The notes beneath the pieces were generated by a model, which did not search any database, was not told the DNA's origin, and worked only from the letters and a program-made list of their open reading frames with translations. Source: an uncultured Muribaculaceae bacterium (lineage in GTDB: Bacteria; Bacteroidota; Bacteroidia; Bacteroidales; Muribaculaceae). From it: DNA of 64,000 bases. Within the stretch, counting starts at the first letter, position 1. Each line of letters begins with the position of its first letter. The translations under genes were made by a program, and so were the position numbers. Of the stretch, positions 34,659 to 43,278 are shown piece after piece. Where the stretch lies: positions 1 through 64,000 of the forward strand of contig CAJTQU010000007.1 in assembly GCA_910578665.1 (NCBI GenBank), in the 5' to 3' direction.

Positions 34659-35129
34659 TTAAGCCTCAGTCTTCTCTTCAGCCTCGGCAACAGGAGCCTC
34701 GGCAGTCTTCTTAGAACGTGAACGACGTGTCTTGGCAGCCTTCTTCTCTGTCTTGGCAGCGAGCATGGCCTCGTTAAAGTCTACAAGCTCTATGAAGCAC
34801 ATTTCCGCGTTGTCACCCAGACGGTGGCCAGTCTTAAGAATACGGGTGTATCCGCCCGGACGGTCGGCAATCTTGTCGGCAACTACGCCGAAAAGCTCTT
34901 TGACAGCCTCTTTATTCTGCAGGTGAGAGAATACAAGACGGCGGTTAGCCATATCATCGCGCTTAGCGCGGTTGATGATAGGCTCGGCATAGATGCGCAG
35001 CGCCTTAGCCTTAGCCAGTGTTGTATTGATTCTCTTGTGCATGATCAGAGAGATGGTCATGTTTGAGAGCATCGCGTCGCGGTGAGCCTTCTTTCTGCCG
35101 AGATGGTTGAATTTTTTATTGTGTCTCAT
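34659..35129 (-). CDS. rplQ: Ribosomal protein L17
   Basis: A 156-aa 50S subunit protein near the exit tunnel. The core (MRHNKKFNHLGRKKAHRDAM to about residue 118) is standard. A tail of about 35 residues, first Lys/Arg-rich and then Ala/Glu-rich (AEAPVAEAEEKTEA), makes it longer than the E. coli protein. Last gene of the superoperon, 8 bp after rpoA. Confidence 0.95.
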   Translation of the reverse strand: MRHNKKFNHLGRKKAHRDAMLSNMTISLIMHKRINTTLAKAKALRIYAEPIINRAKRDDMANRRLVFSHLQNKEAVKELFGVVADKIADRPGGYTRILKTGHRLGDNAEMCFIELVDFNEAMLAAKTEKKAAKTRRSRSKKTAEAPVAEAEEKTEA

Positions 35130-35137
35130 CGTTATTA

Positions 35138-36136
35138 TCAGTCTTTATCTAATTTGTATTTTGAAATGTCCATACCGAAGCTGAGGTTAAGACTCGCAAG
35201 CAGCTCGTCAAGCTCTGTCAGACTCTTCTTGCCAAAATTACGGAACTTCAGCAGATCAGTCTTATTGAACACCACGAGCTCGCCCAGTGTCTCCACTTCG
35301 GCGCTCTTGAGGCAATTGAGGGCACGTACTGACAAGTCCATATCCGACAGCTTGTTCTTAAGAAGCTGTCGCATGTGCAATACTTCTTCGTCAAATTCCT
35401 CGCCGCCATCCTCTACCGGAGCTTCAAGCGTGATCTTCTCGTCAGAGAAGAGCATGAAGTGGTAGATTAAGATTTTGGCAGCCTCTTTCAAGGCGTCTTT
35501 CGGCGAAATAGAGCCATCTGTAGTGACTTCGAGAGTGAGCTTCTCATAGTCGGTCTTCTGCTCCACACGGAAATTCTCAACAGAATATTTCACATTGACA
35601 ATCGGCGTATAGATAGAATCGACAGCTATAACATTCAGGTCGCCGGCGCCGAACATCTCGCGATTTTCGTCGGCCGGAACCCAGCCACGTCCCTTATTGA
35701 TAGTAAACTCCATCGTAAATCCTTTCTCAGGATCCAGATGGCATATTTCAAGCTCGGGGTTGAGCACCTCGAAACCTGTCAACACTTTACCCAAGTCACC
35801 GGCTTTGAACACATCTTGTCCCGACACAGTAATCGTAGCCTTCTCGATCTCGGTCTCATCGACAATCTGCTTGAAACGCACCTTTTTCAGGTTAAGTATG
35901 ATATTGGTAACATCCTCTTTAACACCGGGGATGGTGCCCAACTCATGCGCAACGCCGTCAATGCGTATGGAGCAGATGGCAAAACCACCGAGCGAAGAAA
36001 GCAATATTCTGCGCAGAGCGTTGCCTACTGTCTGACCGTATCCCGGCTCCAGAGGTTTGAATTCAAACTTACCGAAGGAGCCAGTGGCTTCCAACATGAT
36101 TACTTTGTCGGGTTTCTGAAATGCTAAAATAGCCAT
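35138..36136 (-). CDS. rpoA: RNA polymerase alpha subunit
   Basis: A 332-aa protein. The N-terminal assembly domain includes 'GYGQTVGNALRRILLSSL' (about 33-50). The C-terminal domain (about 255-332) has 'ALNCLKSAEVETLGELV' and 'FRNFGKKSLTELDELL', which contact UP elements and activators. It lies in the alpha-operon position between rpsD and rplQ with short gaps (17 and 8 bp). Confidence 0.97.
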   Translation of the reverse strand: MAILAFQKPDKVIMLEATGSFGKFEFKPLEPGYGQTVGNALRRILLSSLGGFAICSIRIDGVAHELGTIPGVKEDVTNIILNLKKVRFKQIVDETEIEKATITVSGQDVFKAGDLGKVLTGFEVLNPELEICHLDPEKGFTMEFTINKGRGWVPADENREMFGAGDLNVIAVDSIYTPIVNVKYSVENFRVEQKTDYEKLTLEVTTDGSISPKDALKEAAKILIYHFMLFSDEKITLEAPVEDGGEEFDEEVLHMRQLLKNKLSDMDLSVRALNCLKSAEVETLGELVVFNKTDLLKFRNFGKKSLTELDELLASLNLSFGMDISKYKLDKD

Positions 36137-36153
36137 GGGTCTCTATTTATTTA

Positions 36154-36759
36154 TTATTTAGAATACAACTCAACGATTAATTGTTCCTTGATAGTTTCGG
36201 GTATATCCTCACGCTGGGGAAGGTGCAGATAAATACCTCCCTTGATGCTCTCGTTCCACTCTATCCAGGGATACTTGCTGTGGTTGAAGCCGCCAAGGCT
36301 GTCTGCTATCACTTCGAGTGATTTTGACTTTTCACGGACAGCAACAACTTCGCCGGGCTTAACCTGGTATGAGGGAATGTTCAATACCTTGCCGTTGACT
36401 GTGATATGCTTGTGGAGAACCAGCTGGCGGGCCGCAGGACGGCTGGGAGCTATACCCAGACGGTATACAACGTTATCCAGACGGCTTTCAAGGAACTGCA
36501 GAAGCACCTCGCCGGTAATGCCTTTAGTACGGGCGGCACGCTCGAAAAGGTTGCGGAACTGACGCTCCAAAACGCCATAAGTATATTTAGCCTTCTGCTT
36601 CTCACGCAGCTGCATGCCATATTCCGAAGTCTTGCGACGACGGTTCTGGCCGTGCTGGCCTGGGGGATAGTTCTTCTTTGCCAGAACTTTATCCTCGCCA
36701 AATATTGCCTCGCCAAATTTGCGGGCTATCTTTGATTTTGGGCCTGTGTATCTTGCCAT
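36154..36759 (-). CDS. rpsD: Ribosomal protein S4
   Basis: A 201-aa primary 16S rRNA-binding assembly protein. The S4 RNA-binding fold spans about 92-150 ('RLDNVVYRLGIAPSRPAARQ', 'HKHITVNGK'). The N-terminal region has no zinc-type Cys set. In enterobacteria S4 represses the alpha operon by binding its leader. Here a 329-bp structured spacer precedes the gene, which is unusual within a ribosomal cluster. Confidence 0.96.
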   Translation of the reverse strand: MARYTGPKSKIARKFGEAIFGEDKVLAKKNYPPGQHGQNRRRKTSEYGMQLREKQKAKYTYGVLERQFRNLFERAARTKGITGEVLLQFLESRLDNVVYRLGIAPSRPAARQLVLHKHITVNGKVLNIPSYQVKPGEVVAVREKSKSLEVIADSLGGFNHSKYPWIEWNESIKGGIYLHLPQREDIPETIKEQLIVELYSK

Positions 36760-37088
36760 TTTCTATTTCTTACTTTTTCAAGACATAACTTTCCAGAGCC
36801 GCCCCGACCTGTAAAGGCCGGCACTCAAAACCGAGGGGCAGACCCGGATAATTGTCTTGCGCAGCACCCGGACACATGTCGGCAGACACGTAGCCGGTAA
36901 GCCACATATTTGTTATTAAAGTCTGTCATGCCGCTCCTTAGCGCAGCCGCGACTGCCGAGAGAAAGGTTATGAGGCAGTCTATTCGCATTCAGAGCGCAC
37001 TATAGTTTAATTGAGAATCTCGTTAAGATAGATAACGATGCATGTCTCGCGGTCCGGATAAAACCGGACAGGCACGCGTCGCATACCG
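36760..37088 (-). promoter_or_regulatory. 329-bp structured spacer upstream of rpsD
   Basis: No coding region is supported. Read leftward it carries several stems: GTCCGG/CCGGAC (37052-37069, loop of 6), GACTGCC/GGCAGTC (36951-36957 with 36974-36980), and a GC-rich nested fold near 36795-36840 close to the rpsD start. I recall that S4 leader motifs have been proposed for Bacteroidia, so an S4-binding regulatory RNA is a reasonable guess. No clear promoter was seen in it. Confidence 0.45.
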
Positions 37089-37478
37089 TTACACTCTTCT
37101 TCTCTTGGGAGGACGGCAACCGTTGTGCGGAAGCGGAGTAACGTCAATGATCTCGACTACCTCGATACCGGCGCCATGGACGGTACGGATTGCTGATTCA
37201 CGGCCGTTGCCGGGACCTTTGACATATGCTTTTACCTTGCGAAGACCCAGGTCATACGCGATTTTGGCGCAGTCCTGAGCCGCCATCTGGGCAGCATAAG
37301 GAGTATTCTTCTTAGAACCGCGGAAGCCCATCTTGCCTGCTGACGACCATGAGATAACCTGGCCCTCGCCATTTGTCAGGCACACGATGATGTTGTTGAA
37401 AGAGGAGTGAACATGCAGCTGACCCAATGCGTCAACTCTGACATTTCTCTTCTTTGCTGCGACTGTCTTTTTTGCCAT
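37089..37478 (-). CDS. rpsK: Ribosomal protein S11
   Basis: A 129-aa 30S platform protein that lies against S18 and S21 and helps shape the mRNA exit. Standard motifs: 'HVHSSFNNIIVCLTN', 'VKAYVKGPGNGRESAIR' and the basic C-terminus 'DVTPLPHNGCRPPKRRRV'. It follows rpsM by 9 bp. Confidence 0.96.
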   Translation of the reverse strand: MAKKTVAAKKRNVRVDALGQLHVHSSFNNIIVCLTNGEGQVISWSSAGKMGFRGSKKNTPYAAQMAAQDCAKIAYDLGLRKVKAYVKGPGNGRESAIRTVHGAGIEVVEIIDVTPLPHNGCRPPKRRRV

Positions 37479-37487
37479 ACTTTAATT

Positions 37488-37868
37488 TTATTTAGTAGCT
37501 TTCTTTTTGTTAGCAACTGTTTTCTTGCGGCCCTTACGCGTACGCGCGTTGTTCTTTGTGCTCTGTCCGCGTACCGGAAGACCGATACGGTGACGGATAC
37601 CGCGATAGCAGCCGATGTCCATCAGACGCTTGATGTTCAGCTGTACCTCACTACGGAGGTCACCCTCCACTTTGTAATTAGACTGGATCACCTCACGCAC
37701 AGCGGCTGCCTGGTCATCAGTCCAGTCCTGCACTTTGATATCACGGTCTACTCCGGCCTTGTCCAAAATGGTCTTGGCCGCGCTACGGCCGATGCCGTAG
37801 ATGTAAGTCAAGGCTATCTCGCCTCGTTTGTTTTGCGGCAAATCTACGCCGACAATTCTTACTGCCAT
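37488..37868 (-). CDS. rpsM: Ribosomal protein S13
   Basis: A 126-aa 30S head protein contacting the 50S subunit and P-site tRNA. Standard pattern 'AVRIVGVDLPQNKRGEIALTYIYGIGR', the 'RGIRHRIGLPVRGQ' segment and a Lys-rich C-terminal tail. It leads the alpha-operon genes and has its own -7-like box just upstream. Confidence 0.96.
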   Translation of the reverse strand: MAVRIVGVDLPQNKRGEIALTYIYGIGRSAAKTILDKAGVDRDIKVQDWTDDQAAAVREVIQSNYKVEGDLRSEVQLNIKRLMDIGCYRGIRHRIGLPVRGQSTKNNARTRKGRKKTVANKKKATK

Positions 37869-38200
37869 ATACTTAGCTTAAAATTTTTGCAAAGTTAATA
37901 ATTTTTGAAGTTTTTCACGCCTAGTCATCCGCCGGCACAGCTGGTTTTCAACCGCGCCAGTATAAAAATTAAATAAATTTAACCATTTTTAAATATACTT
38001 AATGACAACTCGGTTGTATCGGCGTGGCGCACTGCGTGCATCAAAATCCTTCTTTTACATCCGAAGACCATATTCACCATCTAAGGCAGACTTAGCTCTA
38101 TTTAAGGCGAATTTCTCCTTCGGGATGTGCGTCCCGGCGACAGTCTCGCCGCCAGTTTGCATTGACCACGAACCAGAGAGCGGCTAAGCTCTCCCGACTC
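37869..38200 (-). promoter_or_regulatory. 332-bp structured spacer upstream of rpsM
   Basis: No coding region. After the rpmJ stop, reading leftward: a GAGAGC/GCTCTC hairpin (38176-38193), a CGGCGA/TCGCCG hairpin near 38137-38153, and a near-palindrome AAGGAGAAATTCGCCTT near 38102-38120. The stretch next to rpsM is AT-rich with a -7 box TAACTTTG (37890-37897) about 22 bp from the start. Together this looks like an internal promoter with leader for the alpha-operon genes, but the -33 box is not clear. Confidence 0.45.
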
Positions 38201-38317
38201 TTAGCCCTGACGCTGCTTCATTTTAGGATTCTTCTTGTTGATTACATACAGACGTCCCTTACGGCGTACAATTTTGCTGTCGGGAGTGCGCTTCTTGATT
38301 GAGGCTCTTACTTTCAT
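38201..38317 (-). CDS. rpmJ: Ribosomal protein L36, cysteine-free
   Basis: A 38-aa 50S protein found by translating between infA and rpsM: it starts MKVRASIKKRT and ends NPKMKQRQG. The zinc-binding Cys-X2-Cys...Cys...His set of classic L36 is absent (RTPDSK replaces the CxxC region), so this is the zinc-independent form. The position before rpsM is canonical, although the flanking gaps (226 and 332 bp) are long. Confidence 0.93.
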   Translation of the reverse strand: MKVRASIKKRTPDSKIVRRKGRLYVINKKNPKMKQRQG

Positions 38318-38543
38318 TGTTTTTAGTTAGTTTCTATTAGATGTTTCTCTTAATAAACTATTTCAACGGGGACCGCCTGAATGAAAATTTTCCGGCTGGC
38401 GCCGGCAACGGGTATAAGCACGGAAATGCCGACCCTCAGACAATCACCCTGTCCCTTTCTCTCCGAATCCCAATGCATAATCCGGAAACCGGTATATGCG
38501 GCGACACGCGGAAAAACCTCCCGTTATCCGCGCTACAGCCAGA
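38318..38543 (-). other. 226-bp spacer between infA and rpmJ
   Basis: No gene seen. It holds short GC-rich near-palindromes (for example GCTGGCGCCGGC) but no convincing promoter or terminator. Confidence 0.4.
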
Positions 38544-38762
38544 TTATTTATAACGGAATGATATGCGGCCTTTCGACAAATCGTAAGGAGACATCTCCAC
38601 ACGCACCTTGTCACCAGGAAGAATCTTGATATAGTGCATGCGCATCTTACCCGAAATGTGGGCCGTGATCTCATGACCATTTTCGAGTTCCACCTTAAAC
38701 ATCGCGTTTGACAATGCCTCGAGTATCACCCCGTCTATTTCAATTGCAGCTTGTTTTGCCAT
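38544..38762 (-). CDS. infA: Translation initiation factor IF-1
   Basis: A 72-aa S1-like OB-fold protein that binds the 30S A site during initiation. Full-length match: 'KQAAIEIDGVILEALSNAMF', 'ENGHEITAHISGKMR', 'ILPGDKVRVEMSPYDLSKGRI'. It sits between map and rpmJ, as in many bacteria. Start codon 48 bp after map. Confidence 0.96.
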   Translation of the reverse strand: MAKQAAIEIDGVILEALSNAMFKVELENGHEITAHISGKMRMHYIKILPGDKVRVEMSPYDLSKGRISFRYK

Positions 38763-38810
38763 AAAATTATTTAGATATTTCTATTCGATATTTGTATCCT
38801 ATATTCAAGA

Positions 38811-39680
38811 CTATGCATCCGCCTCCGCATCGGAAACGCCAGATTCCGCCTCGCCGGCAGGAAGTGGTTGTTCCGGTCCGGCCGCTATCAAGGCTTCGCC
38901 ATAACCATTCCTGCGCATCTCCTGTTCTATGTAATAAAACGTAGTAAGTATCTCCGGACGGTCATCTATCATAGCGATCGTATGCTCGAAATGCGCGCTC
39001 GGCTTGCGGTCGCGAGTTCTGCATTCCCAGCCATTGTCCGAAATGACTATGTTTTTGCTACCCAGGTTAATCATAGGCTCTATGGCTATGCACATTCCGT
39101 TGCGCAGAACCGCACCTATACCTCGACGCCCGTAATTCGGCACTTCGGGATCCTCGTGCATCTTTCTGCCTATACCGTGGCCGCACATCTCGCGAACCAC
39201 GCTATAGCCCCTGCGCTCGCAATATGTCTGCACAGCATTGGCAATATCACCTATACGGCGTCCTGACTGAGCAGCCTCGATGCCTTTGTAAAGACTCTCC
39301 TTGGTAGCGCACAACAACGACATAACCGACTCAGAGACCTCCCCTACCGGGAACGTGTAGCAGCTGTCACCATGAAAACCGTTAAGCTCGACCACACAGT
39401 CGGTCCCGACAATGTCCCCCTCTCGCAAAGCGTAGGAAGACGGGAAGCCGTGGACAACTGTTTCGTTGACCTCTATACACAGGGTGCCGGGAAAACCGCC
39501 GTAACCTAGACAGGCCGGGGTGCCCCCGTTATCACATATATACTCCCTAGCTATCGTGTCAAGCTTCTTGGTCGTAACTCCGGGAGCTATCCATTTTGCA
39601 ACCTCGCCTAACGTACGGCTGCACAATGAAGAGGCTGCCCTCATTAGCTCCATGTCTTCAGCTGTCTTGAGATATATCAT
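38811..39680 (-). CDS. map: Methionine aminopeptidase, type I
   Basis: A 289-aa cytoplasmic metallopeptidase that removes the N-terminal Met from nascent proteins. Metal ligands are seen in order: Asp in 'VGTDCVVELNGFHGDSC' (two Asp), His in 'GHGIGRKMHEDP', Glu in 'CIAIEPM' and Glu in 'HFEHTIAM'. The N-terminus lacks a zinc-finger extension. The C-terminal 40 or so residues (Pro/Glu/Ala-rich, ending SDAEADA) extend past the usual end. The gap to secY is 132 bp. Confidence 0.94.
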   Translation of the reverse strand: MIYLKTAEDMELMRAASSLCSRTLGEVAKWIAPGVTTKKLDTIAREYICDNGGTPACLGYGGFPGTLCIEVNETVVHGFPSSYALREGDIVGTDCVVELNGFHGDSCYTFPVGEVSESVMSLLCATKESLYKGIEAAQSGRRIGDIANAVQTYCERRGYSVVREMCGHGIGRKMHEDPEVPNYGRRGIGAVLRNGMCIAIEPMINLGSKNIVISDNGWECRTRDRKPSAHFEHTIAMIDDRPEILTTFYYIEQEMRRNGYGEALIAAGPEQPLPAGEAESGVSDAEADA

Positions 39681-39812
39681 CGAATCGGATTTATCATAAG
39701 TTTACCCACAGGACTAACTACCGGCTCTGACGCACAAGTGATGCAGCGCCGCATGCCAATGCTAATTCTGTGGATAATCTCATAAGTTTTAAGGTTCAAT
39801 AAGTGCACTGTG

Positions 39813-41159
39813 TCAGAAAGCCCCCTGACCGGTTGTGCGCCCCTTTATACGGCCGTCTTTCATCAGGCCGTCATAGTGACGCATAAGCAGGTGGCCTTCC
39901 ACTATACGCAGCGTGTCGAGTATCACACCCACGAGAATCAGCAGCGACGTACCGCCAAAGAATTGCGCAAAGCTGCGGTTAAGACCGCAGATATAGGCAA
40001 TAGCGGGTAGAATAGCCACTATTCCAAGGAATATGGAACCCGGCATTGTGATACGGCTCATGATTGTGTCCAGATACTCCACGGTCGGCTTACCAGGCTT
40101 GACACCCGGGATAAAACCGTTATTGCGCTTCATGTCTTCGGCCATCTGTGCGGGCCGCACTGTGATAGCTGTATAGAAGTACGTGAAAGCTACAATCATT
40201 AAGAAGTATATCAGATTATACCAAAAGCCATACATATCGGTCAATGCCCCCCAGAAACCTGTGCCCTCGGTATTGAAACCGGCAAGTGTGACCGGAATAA
40301 ACATGAGCGCCTGGGCAAAGATTATAGGCATGACACCGGCCGCGTTGACCTTTAAGGGAATGTACTGGCGAGCGCCGCCGTATTGCTTGTTGCCCACAAT
40401 ACGCTTGGCGTACTGCACAGGCACTTTGCGAGTGCCCTGTACCAGCAATATGGCACCGGCTATGACGGCCAGCAGTATCACGATCTCAACCAGGAACATA
40501 ACCAGGCCGCCGCCGGCAGAATTCAGCAAACGCTGGCTGAACTCCTGTATGAAAGCCTCAGGCAGACGGGCTATGATACCTATAAGGATGATGAACGAGA
40601 TACCGTTACCCACACCCTTCTGGTCTATTCTCTCGCCAAGCCACATGATGAACATTGAGCCGGCAGCCAATATGACAGTCATAAAGGCTATGTTTATACC
40701 GCCTATCTGTTCCGCCGCGCCTACCGCCCCGGCAGCACTGATCTGCGCGCGCAGGTTAAGCAGGTAGGCCGGGGCCTGCAGCACCAGTATGATCACTGTA
40801 AGCCAGCGTGTATACTGGTTGAGCTTCATACGGCCGCTCTCGCCCTCGCGCTGCATCTTCTGGAAAGAAGGAAGCACCATGCCTAACAACTGTATCACGA
40901 TTGACGCTGTAATGTAGGGCATGATACCGAGCGCGAAGATAGAGGCTTGCGAGAAAGCACCGCCCGAGAACATATCAAGCAACTGCATCAAGCCCGAGGA
41001 GGAAAACTCCTTGAGCTTGGTGAGGTCGTCTGGATTGATACCCGGGAGTACCACGTAACACCCGAAGCGGTAGATTATGACAAGCAGCAACGTGATGCCG
41101 ATGCGCTTGCGCAAATCCTCTACGCTCCAGATATTTTTTACTGTTTTTACAAATCCCAT
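39813..41159 (-). CDS. secY: Preprotein translocase subunit SecY
   Basis: A 448-aa channel-forming inner-membrane protein of the Sec translocon with ten predicted helices. Family landmarks: 'LGIMPYITASIVIQLL' (TM2), 'GIGNGIS'-type loop here as 'GVGNGISFIILIGI', and the cytosolic loop 'RKVPVQYAKR'. Canonical position after rplO (6-bp gap). Confidence 0.96.
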   Translation of the reverse strand: MGFVKTVKNIWSVEDLRKRIGITLLLVIIYRFGCYVVLPGINPDDLTKLKEFSSSGLMQLLDMFSGGAFSQASIFALGIMPYITASIVIQLLGMVLPSFQKMQREGESGRMKLNQYTRWLTVIILVLQAPAYLLNLRAQISAAGAVGAAEQIGGINIAFMTVILAAGSMFIMWLGERIDQKGVGNGISFIILIGIIARLPEAFIQEFSQRLLNSAGGGLVMFLVEIVILLAVIAGAILLVQGTRKVPVQYAKRIVGNKQYGGARQYIPLKVNAAGVMPIIFAQALMFIPVTLAGFNTEGTGFWGALTDMYGFWYNLIYFLMIVAFTYFYTAITVRPAQMAEDMKRNNGFIPGVKPGKPTVEYLDTIMSRITMPGSIFLGIVAILPAIAYICGLNRSFAQFFGGTSLLILVGVILDTLRIVEGHLLMRHYDGLMKDGRIKGRTTGQGAF

Positions 41160-41165
41160 TGTTTA

Positions 41166-41618
41166 TTACATTTTAATTACGGTTCCACCTGCGGCTGTGA
41201 TAGCCTCTTCAGCTTTTTTAGAGAAGGCATTAGCCTCTACCTCTATGGCCTTGGTCAGAGAGCCATTGCCAAGAATCTTGACAAGGGCGTTCTTAGATAC
41301 AAGACCGGCTGAACGCAGGTCGGCAACTGTAATTTTTGCCAGGCCCTTGGCCTGTGCGAGGTCCTCAAGCACGTTGAGATTGATGGCCTTGTATTCCACT
41401 CGGTTGATATTCTTGAAACCGAATTTGGGCACACGGCGCTGGAGCGGCATCTGACCGCCCTCGAATCCTACTTTGTGCTTGTAACCGGAGCGAGATTTCG
41501 CTCCCTTGTGACCACGTGTGGAAGTACCGCCGTAACCGCTGCCCGGTCCACGGCCAATTCTCTTCCTGTCCTTATTTGAGCCGACAGCCGGCTGCAAATT
41601 GCTTAAGTCCATTTTCAT
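41166..41618 (-). CDS. rplO: Ribosomal protein L15
   Basis: A 150-aa late-assembly 50S protein. The N-terminal Gly/Arg/Lys-rich extension ('KRIGRGPGSGYGGTSTRGHKGAKSRSGY') is typical, and the C-terminal 'VDLRSAGLVSKNALVKILG'-type globular region is intact. 12 bp after rpmD. Confidence 0.95.
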   Translation of the reverse strand: MKMDLSNLQPAVGSNKDRKRIGRGPGSGYGGTSTRGHKGAKSRSGYKHKVGFEGGQMPLQRRVPKFGFKNINRVEYKAINLNVLEDLAQAKGLAKITVADLRSAGLVSKNALVKILGNGSLTKAIEVEANAFSKKAEEAITAAGGTVIKM

Positions 41619-41630
41619 TGTCAGTTCGTT

Positions 41631-41810
41631 TTATGCTTTGGTCACTTCCACAAGGTGACGTACGCGGTTTACCATTCCCATGATACAGGGGTTGTCTTCA
41701 TGCTCCACAGTGTGGTTCATCTTGCGAAGGCCCAGGGCGTCAAGTGTTCGCTTCTGCACCTGGGGGCAGTTGATGCGGCTCTTAATTTGTTTGATCTTGA
41801 TAGTTGCCAT
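41631..41810 (-). CDS. rpmD: Ribosomal protein L30
   Basis: A 59-aa 50S protein found by translation of the rpsE-rplO gap: starts MATIKIKQIKSRI and ends NRVRHLVEVTKA, with 'LGLRKMNHTVEHEDNP' in the middle. Gaps of 9 and 12 bp to its neighbours support it as a real operon member. Confidence 0.93.
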   Translation of the reverse strand: MATIKIKQIKSRINCPQVQKRTLDALGLRKMNHTVEHEDNPCIMGMVNRVRHLVEVTKA

Positions 41811-41819
41811 TTCTTAAGA

Positions 41820-42341
41820 TTATTTGCCGTTAAACACTTTGTCTACAGAGATACCACGGTTCTGTGCCACCTGTGCCGGGCTGCGCAGTTCAGCCAGCGC
41901 CGCGATAGTGGCCTTAACCAGGTTGTGGGGGTTAGAAGAGCCCTTGGACTTGGCAAGGACGTCGGTAATACCCACGCTCTCAAGCACGGCACGCATAGCG
42001 CCGCCGGCTTTCACACCGGTACCGGTAGAAGCAGGCTTGAGGAATACGCGGCTGCCGCCGAATTTGGCAAGCTGCTCGTGGGGTATGGTACCCTTGTGCA
42101 CAGGCACGCGTATCAGATTCTTCTTAGCAGTCTCCACGCCCTTGGCGATAGCGGCTGTCACCTCGTTGGCCTTGCCCAGGCCCCAGCCGATCACACCGTC
42201 CTCGTTACCCACTACGACGATGGCGGCAAAGCTGAACGCACGGCCACCCTTGGTCACTTTAGTAACACGGTTGATGGCTACCAGGCGGTCTTTCAGCTCC
42301 AAATCATTTGTCGATTTTACTCTATTGTTCTTTGTTGCCAT
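41820..42341 (-). CDS. rpsE: Ribosomal protein S5
   Basis: A 173-aa 30S protein important for decoding accuracy. The double-stranded-RNA-binding-like N-domain 'DRLVAINRVTKVTKGGRAFSF', 'GKANEVTAAIAKG' and the C-domain 'SGVGMKAGG'-type loop, here 'TGVKAGGAMRAVLES', are present. 6 bp after rplR. Confidence 0.96.
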   Translation of the reverse strand: MATKNNRVKSTNDLELKDRLVAINRVTKVTKGGRAFSFAAIVVVGNEDGVIGWGLGKANEVTAAIAKGVETAKKNLIRVPVHKGTIPHEQLAKFGGSRVFLKPASTGTGVKAGGAMRAVLESVGITDVLAKSKGSSNPHNLVKATIAALAELRSPAQVAQNRGISVDKVFNGK

Positions 42342-42347
42342 GTGTTA

Positions 42348-42689
42348 TTAGAATTTAAGACCGGCCTTGCGAGCTGCATCGGCCAATGATTTTACTCTTC
42401 CGTGGAACAGATAACCGTTACGGTCAAACACCACCTCGGTGATGCCCATCTCCTGTGCTTTCTGGGCCACTTTCTCGCCAACCTTGGCAGATATCTCTAC
42501 CTTAGTGCCCTCTGCAATGCCTTTTGAGTCGGCAGCGCAAAGTGTGCGGCCGTTCAAGTCATCGATAAGCTGCACGTAGATGGCCTTGTTAGAGCGGAAC
42601 ACGCTCATACGGGGACGCTGCGCAGTACCGCTGATGCGGCCGCGGATACGCGCCTTGATTTTATTTCTTCTTGCTATCTTTGATACCAT
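42348..42689 (-). CDS. rplR: Ribosomal protein L18
   Basis: A 113-aa 5S rRNA-binding protein. Standard pattern 'RPRMSVFRSNKAIYVQLIDD', 'EVVFDRNGYLFHGRVKSLADAARKAGL' near the C-terminus. It lies between rplF and rpsE in the spc-operon order. Confidence 0.95.
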   Translation of the reverse strand: MVSKIARRNKIKARIRGRISGTAQRPRMSVFRSNKAIYVQLIDDLNGRTLCAADSKGIAEGTKVEISAKVGEKVAQKAQEMGITEVVFDRNGYLFHGRVKSLADAARKAGLKF

Positions 42690-42705
42690 TGTAGTCGATT
42701 TTTAA

Positions 42706-43260
42706 TTATTTGGCGTTAGCCGATTTGCCTGACTTGCGACGGATAATCTCGCCGACAAACTTAATACCTTTACCCTTATAGGGTTCGGGCTTGCGCAGCG
42801 AGCGTATTTTGGCACATACCTGGCCAAGCAGCTGCTTGTCGGGGCTTTCGAGGATGATGAGCGGGTTTTTGTTACGCTCGCTCTTTGCCTCTATCTTAAT
42901 CTCCTTGGGCATCTTGATATAGATAGCGTGAGAGAATCCCAGCGAAAGCTCAAGCACCTGGCCTGTGGCAGTCGCGCGGTAACCTACGCCCACGAGCTCC
43001 ATCTCTTTCTTGTAGCCCTCGCTCACACCCACTACCATGTTGTGGATAAGTGCGCGGTACAAGCCGTGCAGAGCACGGTGCTCGCGGTTGTCGCTCGGAC
43101 GTGACACCAGGATACGGCCGTCCTCTACCTCTACCTTGATATCGGGATTTATAGTCTGTGAGAGTTCGCCTTTGGGACCCTTCACTGTCACTGTGTTATC
43201 TTTAACCTGAATGCTTACGCCGGCAGGTACTTCGATGGGTGCTTTACCTATTCTTGACAT
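42706..43260 (-). CDS. rplF: Ribosomal protein L6
   Basis: A 184-aa 50S protein near the factor-binding site, with two repeated domains. Starts MSRIGKAPIEVPAGV and includes 'VKGPKGEL' and the C-terminal 'RKPEPYKGKGIKF' signature. 16 bp before rplR. Confidence 0.96.
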   Translation of the reverse strand: MSRIGKAPIEVPAGVSIQVKDNTVTVKGPKGELSQTINPDIKVEVEDGRILVSRPSDNREHRALHGLYRALIHNMVVGVSEGYKKEMELVGVGYRATATGQVLELSLGFSHAIYIKMPKEIKIEAKSERNKNPLIILESPDKQLLGQVCAKIRSLRKPEPYKGKGIKFVGEIIRRKSGKSANAK

Positions 43261-43278
43261 TTCAATACCTCCTTCTGA

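Noticed and set aside
41655..42389. 244-aa plus-strand frame across rpmD, rpsE and rplR
   Set aside because: It is antisense to three certain ribosomal genes and its composition follows theirs.
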